From NCBI GenBank assembly GCA_963817335.1, contig CAWFNX010000005.1, positions 434,001-498,000 of the forward strand: 64,000 bases of DNA, given 5' to 3'. The position numbers and the translations under genes were made by a program. Positions 6,909 through 15,796 of this stretch are shown piece by piece. How positions within the stretch are numbered: position 1 is the first letter of the stretch; each line of letters opens with the position of its first letter. The notes beneath the pieces are model-generated. The model did no database searches. It was not told the origin of the DNA and worked only from the letters and a program-made list of their open reading frames with translations. Origin of the DNA: AV40 sp963817335. GTDB taxonomy: Bacteria > Verrucomicrobiota > Verrucomicrobiia > Chthoniobacterales > UBA10450.

Positions 6909-9326
6909 TCAGTTTAACTGACGACCCTGAACGAAAGCGCGGATAGCTTTGAACTGGCTCAAGCCGTCCAACCCTGCTTCCGCCATGACCGTCGCTCCGG
7001 TGCCGCTTCCGAGGAAATGTCCGTGTCGGTATGGATGCAGTGAATGAGCGCGTCCATAATCGGACCGGACCCAGCGCATCATCGTCGCCATCGTGAAATC
7101 CGTGATCGCCATCGACTGATGTTGATGCGCAGCCGGGAAGATCCGTTCGCGTTCCGTCTGCGGCAACATGTCGAACAGTTCAGTGGACGTTACGACGTAG
7201 ACATTAAGGTCGATCTTCTCCCGATCGATCAGGGGCAGCGCTTGTTGCACGAACGCGTTCGTGACTCCCGTTCCCTGCAAGACAACTGTGCCGTGCGAAT
7301 GTTCGCGCGCTTTGCGCAAACGATATACGCCTTGGGCCGCAGCTGATGCCGGTGGAAAGCCGAGCGTCTCACGGTCGACCACAATTTCCGGCGGCCGGGT
7401 CACAAACGGTGCGATGATCGCCGGACGTTTCGCCAACGCCGCGGACACGAGGAACCAAAGTTCCTGCGGGTCCCACGGCGTTAGCGTGATCATCGTGTTG
7501 AGCGGGAAATTGTCCTGCAACAGTTGCAGCGACTGCGGATCGGCATGCGTCGGACCATCTTCACCCGTTTTCAGTCCGGCATGCGCACAAACAAGAAAGA
7601 AGGGATGGAATTCGCCGCCTTCGGCGGCCACGCGGGCTTGATTTCCGATTGCGTGCAACCGCGCGGCGATGTGACCGAGCGGCGCGCTGAACGCGCCGTA
7701 GGATGAACCCGCCCCGATATGTTCGCCAAACGCCGAGATGCCGGATAGCATCGACATGATCGCGTCCTCACAAATTCCGCCGATTGCCAGTTGTCGCGAT
7801 TCGCGATTTGTCTGGTAATTGTAGTAACCGCTCGGAAAGCCTTCGGTTGCTTTGCTGATGCTGGTCGATCCGAGCAGGTCGGCGGCAGCCACCACAAACG
7901 CGCCGCCCGTTTTCCGGTTGTAATAATTCAGAACTCGGCCGAGCTCGTCTCGTAATGTCGTTTTCTTCCCGGGTTTCAATTTCAGATGAGTTGGAATCGC
8001 GTCGTTGGTCTCTCGCGCAATTTCATAGGCAATTCTGACCTGCGGCGCGCTGATGGAGGGTCTCCGTTCGCGAGTGTTAAGTCGCTTCTGCGCCGCGCGC
8101 AGCTGCCCTGCCAAAGCGTCAACAATCGGCCAGCGCGATTCCAGCTCCTGCCGAATTGTCTTCAACGTTTGCCAATAGCAATGCTCGATCACCATCCCGT
8201 CGGCTCCGCCATGACAGCGTTGCGTCGCGCAATTGCAGCATGGCAACTGTTTATCTTCCTTTGGCAACAATGGCGCGAGCGCGGTGAAAAACTCTTCCGA
8301 ACAAAGCCCGTGACCGGCACCGTGCGACGCTTTCCCAGCGATCCCGTAATTCCAACCCTTAACCGTTCGATAGATGATCGCGGTGGGTTGCCCAGTGTGA
8401 AGATCGAGCGCCAGTCTTTGCGCCGCAGTGATCTCCTGCCAATCGAAGCCGTCTGGAACGTAGATTACATTCCAGTCGTGCAGGTAAGCCAGTTCCGCTG
8501 GCGTCCATTGCACGTAATCGCCGGGGGTTTCCAGTTCGCGACAGACTCGATTCGAATCGATGGACGCCTGGTTCCAGTCGACGTGCAGAATAATGTTCTC
8601 AAGGGAAGCCGTTCCTGCGGCAGCCAACGCTTCGGCGACCCGGCCAGGCGTCAGCCCGCCTTCGCCCTCTATAATATGTACGCGCGGGGCATCATCGCCG
8701 TAGAGGTCAGCTGCCGCCCAGGCCAGTCCGAAGGAAGCCGGAATTCCAACTCCCGATGCGCCGGTCGAAAGTCTTACGAACGGGGTCGCCGGTGTAGGAT
8801 GGCCGTCGAGCGGTTTGGCATGGAATGATTTGAACAAAGGCGTGTGCGAAGTCGGATTGCGGCGAAACCCCAGCAAATCTTCAAGCCGCAATTGCTCTTT
8901 GATGTGCGCTGGAAGCAGGTCCGGCGCGGCGACGCGCGCGATCTCGTTGCGCAACGCCCACATCGCATAAAGCCCGAGCGCTTTGTGACCCGCAGCGTAG
9001 GAAATAATATCGGCGTCGCGGCGGCTCGGCTGCGACAAGTCGTAATCCATCGTGTCGAACAACAATCGCGAGACGATGCGACCGGAAGAAATCGAACCGC
9101 CGGGATGTCCGGAGAGCGGAACGTAGTTGTACATCACTGCGCAGAGTGTTCGGTAAAAGAGATCGAACGTGTTGCAATTCTCTACCGTCGTTTGATCGAG
9201 CGGGGCGCCGTATTTCCGAATATGAGTCGCAATGTTAATGAAAACGCCTCGACGCGGCCCGAATGAGATTTTCGATTTCGACCGGCCTGTTCGCTTCGAT
9301 TTGCGCGAAGTTAAATGAGTCACCAT
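6909..9326 (-). CDS. Transketolase-like ThDP enzyme
   Basis: This is an 805-residue transketolase-superfamily protein. The N-terminal ThDP region shows LSGHPGGSISSGR, AAGHKALGLYAMWALRN and EGEGGLTPGRVAEAL. The pyrimidine domain shows DLLGSTS, GSSYGAFSAPLGH and TGEDGPTHADPQSLQLL. It is longer than ordinary transketolase (about 660-700 aa) because of inserts around residues 400-500, including a Cys-rich stretch (LPCCNCATQRCHGG) that could bind metal. The start at 9326 has an AAAGGAACG ribosome site; an upstream extension encodes only Arg-rich non-coding-like sequence. It converges tail to tail with the decarboxylase gene. Substrate unknown. Confidence 0.8.
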   Translation of the reverse strand: MVTHLTSRKSKRTGRSKSKISFGPRRGVFINIATHIRKYGAPLDQTTVENCNTFDLFYRTLCAVMYNYVPLSGHPGGSISSGRIVSRLLFDTMDYDLSQPSRRDADIISYAAGHKALGLYAMWALRNEIARVAAPDLLPAHIKEQLRLEDLLGFRRNPTSHTPLFKSFHAKPLDGHPTPATPFVRLSTGASGVGIPASFGLAWAAADLYGDDAPRVHIIEGEGGLTPGRVAEALAAAGTASLENIILHVDWNQASIDSNRVCRELETPGDYVQWTPAELAYLHDWNVIYVPDGFDWQEITAAQRLALDLHTGQPTAIIYRTVKGWNYGIAGKASHGAGHGLCSEEFFTALAPLLPKEDKQLPCCNCATQRCHGGADGMVIEHCYWQTLKTIRQELESRWPIVDALAGQLRAAQKRLNTRERRPSISAPQVRIAYEIARETNDAIPTHLKLKPGKKTTLRDELGRVLNYYNRKTGGAFVVAAADLLGSTSISKATEGFPSGYYNYQTNRESRQLAIGGICEDAIMSMLSGISAFGEHIGAGSSYGAFSAPLGHIAARLHAIGNQARVAAEGGEFHPFFLVCAHAGLKTGEDGPTHADPQSLQLLQDNFPLNTMITLTPWDPQELWFLVSAALAKRPAIIAPFVTRPPEIVVDRETLGFPPASAAAQGVYRLRKAREHSHGTVVLQGTGVTNAFVQQALPLIDREKIDLNVYVVTSTELFDMLPQTERERIFPAAHQHQSMAITDFTMATMMRWVRSDYGRAHSLHPYRHGHFLGSGTGATVMAEAGLDGLSQFKAIRAFVQGRQLN

Positions 9327-9351
9327 AACGTTCCTTTCGAAAGAATTTGTA

Positions 9352-9365
9352 TTTGCCCTAGCAAA
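9352..9365 (-). promoter_or_regulatory. Palindrome in the leader of the transketolase-like gene
   Basis: TTTGCCCTAGCAAA is a symmetric site (TTTGC-N4-GCAAA) about 25 bases upstream of the transketolase-like start and inside the divergent gap to the SRPBCC gene. It could be an operator for a dimeric regulator. It shares the GCAA core with the octamer before the USP genes, but spacing differs. There is no direct evidence of function. Confidence 0.25.
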
Positions 9366-9482
9366 CGACGTCCGCTGCAACCGAGCCACGCAGGGATTGG
9401 CAAAAGGCGGGCGTTTCTTGCCCTCGGAAGCGAACGAAGCTTTGCAATGGACTGGTGAAATCGAGCGGTTCATTCTTGCCCG

Positions 9483-10034
9483 ATGCCGCAATCTTCGTCG
9501 TCGCTGGAGCTGACTGTGGAGACAACAAAGCCGGCGATTCAACCGGTAGCCTGCAGCGCGTGGCCACACACTGCCTCGGTGATTACCTGCCAGGATTTTT
9601 CCGCGTCAGTCGGCGTAGTTTGGGAAGCGCTGATGTTTTATGAGGAGATCGAGAAATCGCTGCCGTGGATTTTGCGCGCTGTTCTTCCGACACCGATCGG
9701 CAGTGAAGGCTGCAAGTCAGAGGTGGGTGGCGAAATCAAATGCCGGTATATCAGGGGACATCTGCTGAAACGAGTTACTCATATAACTCGCGAACGCAGT
9801 TATTCGTTCGACGTCATCGAGCAAAATCTCGCATTGCGCGGCGGCATAAAATTACTCGGAGGCAATTACACCTTGCGCAATCTTTCCAGGGACCGGACGC
9901 GGGTCGCGCTCTCCACTCGTTATCAAAGCCCGAATCAGCCTCGATGGTTGTATGGCAAGTTGGAAAGCATCGTTTGTCATTCCTTCCATCACCACATCCT
10001 CGCCGCGATGCAGGCGACTGTTCGGCTGGGTTGA
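9483..10034 (+). CDS. SRPBCC/START-like domain protein
   Basis: This 183-residue protein looks like a polyketide-cyclase/SRPBCC hydrophobic-pocket fold. Residues about 38-50 (SASVGVVWEALMFYEEI) are the first strand and helix, and the middle (SEGCKSEVGGEIKCRYIRGHLLKRVTHI) resembles the family's central strands. The ATG at 9483 has no clear ribosome site. It precedes the DoxX-like and BtaA-like genes in the same direction with short gaps, suggesting an operon acting on a lipid or other hydrophobic substrate (inference). Confidence 0.65.
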   Translation: MPQSSSSLELTVETTKPAIQPVACSAWPHTASVITCQDFSASVGVVWEALMFYEEIEKSLPWILRAVLPTPIGSEGCKSEVGGEIKCRYIRGHLLKRVTHITRERSYSFDVIEQNLALRGGIKLLGGNYTLRNLSRDRTRVALSTRYQSPNQPRWLYGKLESIVCHSFHHHILAAMQATVRLG

Positions 10035-10049
10035 TTTTCGGAAACGGAA

Positions 10050-10439
10050 ATGAGCGCGTTGCTTCTTCTGCCGCCGTTGTGGTTGATCCACATCGCGGTG
10101 GCGACGGTCTGGTTTTACGAGGGCCTGTGGTGCAAACTTCTCAGTGGCGAATCGCGGCAGATCCAAGTGGTCGAGGCGGTGCCTCGCTACGGTCCGCGCG
10201 TTGGGGCGGCATTCCTCAAATTACTGGGAATGGTTGAAGTCGCGATCGGAATTTGGGTCCTGATCGGTGTGGCTCCGGTTGTCTGCGCAGTTTTCCAATC
10301 TGTTTTGCTCGTAACTTTGAACACTTGCGGGCTTCTCTGGGCCCGGCATCTCATTCACGACCCTGCTGGCATGGTCGTGAAAAACTTTGCCTTTCTCGTG
10401 CTGGTCTGGGTTTCGGCCAGTTTTCCAGCATGGAGCTGA
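10050..10439 (+). CDS. DoxX-like small membrane protein
   Basis: This 129-residue protein has four predicted transmembrane helices. The sequence HIAVATVWFYEGLWCKLL, a charged loop and LLGMVEVAIGIWVLIG resemble the DoxX-like family. It begins 15 bases after the SRPBCC gene and its stop overlaps the start of the next gene by 10 bases, so translation of the two is probably coupled. DoxX-like proteins are often associated with oxidoreductase or lipid modules. The specific role is unknown. Confidence 0.75.
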   Translation: MSALLLLPPLWLIHIAVATVWFYEGLWCKLLSGESRQIQVVEAVPRYGPRVGAAFLKLLGMVEVAIGIWVLIGVAPVVCAVFQSVLLVTLNTCGLLWARHLIHDPAGMVVKNFAFLVLVWVSASFPAWS

Positions 10440-11326
10440 GTTCGACCGTTCCGACGACCGCCTGGAAAAGTGGTCGGTTCAGCGTGCGCGGCGGATCCGA
10501 CAAGCTGCTGTTCGGAACAATGCACGAGGACGCGGCTATTGAGCTCGCGGCGTTCCCGTCTCGCGGACGAATCTTTTGCATTGCCTCGGCGGGCTGCACC
10601 GCAATGCAACTTGCGCATCATCACGATGTCGTAGCGGTTGATATCAATCCAATTCAGATCGCTTACGTGCAGCGGCGGCTTGCCGGTTCGCCGATTAAGC
10701 GGGGCACCGCCGAGCGCGTCGTTGGGCTTGGTCGCGCTCTTGCGCCGATGGTTGGCTGGACGAAATCACGGATGAAGTTTTTTCTGGATCTCGACGACCC
10801 GAAAGAACAAATCACTTATTGGCGTCGCCATCTCGATACCCGCCGCTTTCGCGCGGCATTCGAGCTTCTCTTTTCGCGATCGTCACTGCGCTTGATCTAT
10901 TCGGCTGCGCTGCTTGATGGTTTGCCGGCAAACTTTGGCGCTGTGTTGCGCGGCAGGATGGAGCGTTGCTTCAATCTGCATTCCAATCGCCGGAATCCCT
11001 ACGCCCGCGAACTGTTTTTGGGAGAAATTCATTCCGTGCCGGTGCCCGAGCGGATTCAACTCGAGTGCGCGGACGCCGCGACTTTTTTGGAGTCTCAACC
11101 GTCCGGTGGTTTCACTGGATTTACGCTTTCGAACATCCTCGATGGGGCTAATGCGGCTTACCGGCATCAATTATTTGCCGCCGTGAAACACGCAGCCATG
11201 CCGGGCGCACCGGTGGTGCTGCGCAGTTTCCGCGAACCTCTATCTTCCGGGAAAAAGAATTACGCCAGCCAGGATCGATCAATCCTCTGGGGCACGGTGG
11301 AAATTTGTCCGGTCGAAGCGTTGTAA
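10430..11326 (+). CDS. DUF3419/BtaA-like SAM-dependent aminocarboxypropyltransferase
   Basis: The 298-residue product has a Rossmann SAM-binding motif (FCIASAGCTAMQLAHHHDVVAVDINPIQ split between residues about 40-70) typical of the DUF3419/BtaA family. BtaA transfers the 3-amino-3-carboxypropyl group of SAM to diacylglycerol in betaine-lipid synthesis. A later FTLSNILDGAN motif also fits a methyltransferase-like domain. The ATG at 10430 overlaps the DoxX-like stop, and upstream in-frame sequence lies within that gene. No BtaB partner is visible, so a role in betaine lipid is only a possibility. Confidence 0.7.
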   Translation: MELSSTVPTTAWKSGRFSVRGGSDKLLFGTMHEDAAIELAAFPSRGRIFCIASAGCTAMQLAHHHDVVAVDINPIQIAYVQRRLAGSPIKRGTAERVVGLGRALAPMVGWTKSRMKFFLDLDDPKEQITYWRRHLDTRRFRAAFELLFSRSSLRLIYSAALLDGLPANFGAVLRGRMERCFNLHSNRRNPYARELFLGEIHSVPVPERIQLECADAATFLESQPSGGFTGFTLSNILDGANAAYRHQLFAAVKHAAMPGAPVVLRSFREPLSSGKKNYASQDRSILWGTVEICPVEAL

Positions 11327-11340
11327 CACCTGCGCGGTGT

Positions 11341-14072
11341 CTAAAGCGCGACCTCCGCGAACCATTCGTTCGCCGCCTGATTGAAGCGCAGAGTGAATCC
11401 CGCTTCTTCGCTCACCTTTTTCATCATCAAGTTCTCTGACGCGATACGCCCGACGATTCGCTGCAACCGCTCCTCGCGTCCGATCCTTACCAGCAACTTT
11501 AGGAGCGCGGTGCCCAGGCCTTTTCCCTGCCATGGATCGCTGATCAAGACCGAAAATTCCGCTTCATTCGCGGCGTGCTCTTTCACTAATCGTCCGATTC
11601 CGAGAATTTGATGAGAGCCGTCGCGTTTCACCAAATCAGCTACCAGCGCGATCTCTCGGTCGTAATCGATGAAACACACTCTTCGCAACCGGTCGTGCAT
11701 GATTCGATCCTCCAGGCTGAGCGTCCCAAAATAACGAAGCCGGACGCTTCGGTCGGAAAGGGTTCGATGAAAGTCGACAACCAGAGGTTCGTCTTCCGGC
11801 CTAATCGGACGGATCGTGATATTGGCCCCGCCAATTTTGCGCGTAGTGACGTACTCGATCGGATAGGGTCGGATTGTCGATCCTGGTAATTTTTCATCCG
11901 CGATTTCGGCGTCGTGCAGAACGATGCGCGCGTCGAGCGCCACCAGCGCTTTCGGAGAAACAACGAGTGGGTTAATATCGATTTCTTTTATCCGGCGTTG
12001 CTCGATCACCAGCTGGCTAAAGCGCACCAGTAATTCTTCCAGCGCACCGAGATCGATTGCGCGACGTCCGCGAAATCCTTTCAACGCGCTGTAAATCTGG
12101 GTTCGTTCCATCAGCCGACGCGCCAGGGTTCGATTCAACGGTGGCAACCCAAGCGCGCGATCTTTGAAAACTTCAACAAAATATCCGCCCGCGCCAAAGA
12201 GAAGAACCGGACCAAACTGCGAATCGCAACTGCTGCCAAGTATAAGTTCATATCCGTCGCCCGTGATCATTGGCTGAACGGTCACGCCGCGAAATGCTTT
12301 CTGTAGCGGCGCTCTATGAGCGCCGTTTGTTTTAGTTCGGCGGTCGCAGATTGCCGCTACAGCAGCTTCGATTGCGCGATAGGCGCGGCGAACAGCACTC
12401 GTGCCACGCAAATTGAGTTTGACGCCGCCGACGTCGCTTTTGTGAGTAATCGTTTCAGAAAAAATCTTCAGGACGACAGGTCCGTCGATCTTTTTGGCAA
12501 GATCGACAGCTTCTTTCTCACTGGTTGCGATTTTGGTTTCCACCACCGGAATGCCATAAGCGGCCAGAAGCTGTTTTGATTCTACTTCCGTGAGCAACGT
12601 GCGCTCGTTCTTGCGCACTCGGTCGATAATCTGTTCCGCTCGCGCTTTGTTGATATCTGCCGTCGCTGCCAGAGTCGGCGTTTCGTAGAGCGCATCGAGA
12701 TTCTGTGAGTAACGCCACATCGCGCAGAAAGCGCGCGCAGCGGCGTCGGGATACTCGAACGTTGGAATTCCAGCGTGGTCCAGGATTTCCGCGCCTGGCC
12801 GAACACCGCCACCGCCAATCCAACTGGCGAAGATCGGCTTGCCTTTTAATTTCGCGAATCGGCGAAGGCGCTCGGCCGTCGCATTCGACTCCGTCATTGC
12901 TTGTGGCGCCAAAATGGCGAGCAAGCCGTCGTTGTTCTCGTCCTGGGCCACAATCTCGATTGCTTTCTCGTAACGCTCGGCATTCGCGTCCCCAAGAATG
13001 TCGACCGGATTACTTCGGCTCCAATGTGGCGGCAGGAGCTTGTTTAGTTCTGCGAAGCTATCTTCCGACAACATCGCCAGTTTTCCGCCGCACTCGATCA
13101 GCGCGTCCGTGGCGAGCACGCCCGGCCCGCCGCCGTTCGTCACGATCGCCAGTCGCGGTCCGGCTGGTCGCGGCTGTTTGGCAAGTAATTCTGTAATGTC
13201 GAATAACGCGCCGACCGAATCGACGCGCAGCACGCCGACGCGCCGAAAGGCCGCGTCGAGCACTTCGTCGGCGCCCGTTAACGCACCAGTGTGCGAGGCC
13301 GCGGCCTTGGCTGCCGCTTCGGTGTGGCCGACTTTGATGACAATGATCGGTTTCGTCAGCGCGATCTCGCGTGCGGCGGAAAGAAATCTCGCGCAGCAGC
13401 CGGACCGATCGATTCCATGTAAAGCAAAATGCTGCGGGTGTGAGGATCATCACCGAGGTGATAAATTAAATCGCCCCAGTTTACGTCCGCCATCGAACCA
13501 ATTGAGACAAAGGCGCTGAAGCCGACGCGATTCGACAAGCTCCAATCAAGAATGGATGTGCAAAGCGCGCCGCTCTGACTGATGAAGCCGATATTTCCAG
13601 GGAGCGCCAACGGCCTCGCGAAGGTAGCGTTCAATCCGATGTGCGGCAACATTACTCCTACGCAATTCGGTCCGATGATTCGCATCTGACCTCGGCGCTC
13701 TAGGACCTGTTGTTCTAATTCTGCGCCGGCTGGCCCGCACTCTTTGAATCCGGCCGAAACGATCACCGCGCCTTTCACGCCTTTTGCGGCGCATTCGGCT
13801 ACGATGCTCGGAACCGTTGCCGCGGGCGTAGCGATCACCGCAAGATCGATATCGCTCGAGACATCGCTGATTTTCGAGAACGTTTCTTGTCCCAGAATTG
13901 TTGAGTGATTTGGATTGATGACAAAAACGCGGCCTTTGAACGATTGAAGATTTTCCAAGAGGGCGCGCCCAACGCTGCCTGGCTTTTCGCTTGCGCCGAT
14001 AATGGCTATCGATTCCGGAGAAAGCATTGCGTCAAGCGCCGGCCGCCGCTGGCCTAACGAGTCTAACGCCAC
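11341..14072 (-). pseudogene. ADP-forming acyl-CoA synthetase/GNAT fusion, interrupted by one frameshift
   Basis: Two reading frames together give one approximately 910-residue Pat/AcdAB-type protein. The N-terminal piece (14072 or 14027 down to 13356) has the CoA-binding domain (LSPESIAIIGASEKPGSVG) and the first ligase subdomain (FISQSGALCTSI). After a one-base loss near 13379-13388 the frame continues REIALTKPIIVIKVGHTEAAAKAAASHTGALTG. It then runs through an ATP-grasp domain (RTLLTEVESKQLLAAYGIPVVE) and a C-terminal GNAT acetyltransferase domain to 11341. The family makes acetate plus ATP from acetyl-CoA and ADP, or acetylates proteins. An in-frame palindromic repeat is also inserted at 12301-12362. 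The break may be real or a sequencing error. The start is unsettled (GTG 14072 or ATG 14027). Confidence 0.8.
12301..12362. repeat. 62-bp palindromic repeat inside the acyl-CoA synthetase gene
   Basis: Perfect 10-base outer arms CTGTAGCGGC (12301-12310) and GCCGCTACAG (12353-12362) enclose a second perfect hairpin, CGGCGCTC-TAT-GAGCGCCG. The element is read in frame as part of the protein (AICDRRTKTNGAHRAPLQKAF), between the conserved helix RRAYRAIEAAV and the strand GVTVQPM where relatives have a shorter link. This looks like a small repeat element that entered the gene without breaking its frame. Confidence 0.7.
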
Positions 14073-14097
14073 CTGTGACGGCCGATTGACCGGCCGA

Positions 14098-15027
14098 TTA
14101 GTGCATTTGCGAGAGAGCAGAGGTTTCGCGGTTTTGTTCAAACGATGCATCGATATAGACATCCATTTGCTGTCCGATGTAAATAGGCAGGTTTCCGCGG
14201 TCGAAACTGTAAACGACCTGAAGCACACGAGTATCGACGCGCTCGGTGCTGTCGCCGGTGAGTGAAACCTTCGGAATAACGTACGGCTCGAATCGGACAA
14301 AGCGAAGCGGCGCTTTGAGCTGATTATTTCCGCGGAGATAACCGATCGCGTCCGCATTCGCATGTACCCGCCAGGCATCATTCTCATCCACATTCACGCG
14401 CACATTCATCGGCTCAGTGCCGCCGAACAAAATTAGCGGCTGGGCGAGCACACCGGTGGGCGCGAATTCGCCCAGGTGAATTTTCAATTGCAGCACCTGG
14501 CCGTCCACTGGCGCCCGGACGGTGAGGCGTTCGAGATCGGTTTTGGCCGCTTCCAAGTCGGCTTGGGCCTGCAAAAACTTTGCTTCAGCCGTGTCGGCAG
14601 TACGACGGCGGGTCTCCAGATCTTCCTGGCTGATTACCTTTTTTCCGATGAGCTGATCGCCCAGCTTCAGTTCGTATTTGGTCAGCTCCATTTGGGCACA
14701 GGTAGCGTTGACCGCGGCAGTGTTAGTCGCGATTAAGGCGCGTTGTGCGCGGTCGTCGATCGTGAAGAGCGGGTCGCCCGTCTTTACCCGGCTGCCGATT
14801 TGAACATAAATTTTCGACACGATTCCGGCAATCTGAGTGCCGATGGCGATGTTCTCGGTGTTTGCTTCGATGATTCCGGCGCCGGCGACGAATGCTCGGT
14901 AGGGTGGTTGTGGTGCCGCGGCCACCGGCGCAGCCGGCGGTAATGTTTTATTGGCCCGCGACGCAACCAGTAGTCCCAGTAAAATGCCGATCAGTGCCAC
15001 TGCGGGTAGAATATATTTCCGAACCAT
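14098..15027 (-). CDS. HlyD-family membrane fusion protein (DevB-like)
   Basis: This 309-residue periplasmic adaptor is anchored by an N-terminal helix (residues 5-24), followed by an APVAAAP linker, a lipoyl half (GIVSKIYVQIGSRVKTGDPLFTID), a coiled-coil hairpin (about 95-165) and a second lipoyl half (LERLTVRAPVDGQVLQL). It links an inner-membrane ABC exporter to an outer-membrane channel. It follows its ATPase by four bases and the permease before that, giving a DevC-DevA-DevB-like set. No TolC-like gene is in the window. Confidence 0.9.
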   Translation of the reverse strand: MVRKYILPAVALIGILLGLLVASRANKTLPPAAPVAAAPQPPYRAFVAGAGIIEANTENIAIGTQIAGIVSKIYVQIGSRVKTGDPLFTIDDRAQRALIATNTAAVNATCAQMELTKYELKLGDQLIGKKVISQEDLETRRRTADTAEAKFLQAQADLEAAKTDLERLTVRAPVDGQVLQLKIHLGEFAPTGVLAQPLILFGGTEPMNVRVNVDENDAWRVHANADAIGYLRGNNQLKAPLRFVRFEPYVIPKVSLTGDSTERVDTRVLQVVYSFDRGNLPIYIGQQMDVYIDASFEQNRETSALSQMH

Positions 15028-15031
15028 ATGG

Positions 15032-15793
15032 TTATCCCTCCATTTTCATTTCTTCTGTTGAATCGAATACGCGCGTGATCACGCCGTCGTCCATCTGCGC
15101 TATACGATCTGCAAATTCGAAAATGCGCGCGTCGTGGGTGACAACGAGCAACGCGCGATCCTTTCCAACCGCCAGCGTCCGCATCAATTGCATCACTCTG
15201 TGACCGGTCTCGCTGTCGAGCGCGCTGGTCGGTTCGTCGCAGACGATCAGCCTCGGGTCGTGAATGAGAGAACGCGCGATCGCGATGCGCTGCTGCTGGC
15301 CTCCGGACAGATCCGGAGGGAACGATTGCATCATCCGATCGTCGAAACCGACTTTGCGCAACATCTCTGCCGCTCGATCGATCGCTGCGCGACGACGGAC
15401 TCCGTTAATAATTAACGGAACGGCGACATTTTCGACGGCGGTAAGGGCCGGAATAAGGTTCCACGCTTGAAAAACGAAGCCGATGTTTTGGCCGCGAAAC
15501 CGCGTCGTCGCATCCATCGACATTCGGGTATAATCCTGGCCCAGCACGGAACAATCGCCGCCGTCCCGACTCAGCACGCCCGCGATCACGGAAATCAACG
15601 TGGTTTTGCCGCAACCGGACGGGCCCACCAGCATCATCAATTCCCCCGAGCGGATCTCTAAATTTACGCCACGAAGGGCGCGCACCGACGTAGTTCCGGT
15701 CCCGAATGTTTTGGAAACGTTGGCGCATCGGACGGAAACTTGGTTGCGTTTCTCTGTTTTCGCGGGCGACGGAGGAGGTTCAGTTGCAATCAT
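15032..15793 (-). CDS. ABC transporter ATPase, MacB/LolD/DevA type
   Basis: This is a 253-residue ATP-binding subunit with Walker A GPSGCGKTT, signature LSGGQQQRIAIARSLI, Walker B LIVCDEPTSALD and the H-loop VVTHDARI. The short sequence around Walker B and the FVFQAWNLIPALTAVENV Q-loop place it with the MacB/LolD/DevA group that powers mechanotransmission-type exporters. It lies three bases downstream of the FtsX-like permease and directly before the HlyD adaptor, so the three form one transporter. Confidence 0.93.
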   Translation of the reverse strand: MIATEPPPSPAKTEKRNQVSVRCANVSKTFGTGTTSVRALRGVNLEIRSGELMMLVGPSGCGKTTLISVIAGVLSRDGGDCSVLGQDYTRMSMDATTRFRGQNIGFVFQAWNLIPALTAVENVAVPLIINGVRRRAAIDRAAEMLRKVGFDDRMMQSFPPDLSGGQQQRIAIARSLIHDPRLIVCDEPTSALDSETGHRVMQLMRTLAVGKDRALLVVTHDARIFEFADRIAQMDDGVITRVFDSTEEMKMEG

Positions 15794-15796
15794 GAC

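Noticed and set aside
6909..9326. Phosphoketolase as identity of the long ThDP enzyme
   Set aside because: Length is similar, but the visible motifs (LSGHPGGS, EGEGGLTPG, TGEDGPTHADPQ) are transketolase-type and phosphoketolase signatures are absent.
13370..13395. Programmed -1 frameshift in the acyl-CoA synthetase
   Set aside because: No canonical slippery heptamer with a downstream structure can be seen; a mutation or error is simpler, though not excluded.
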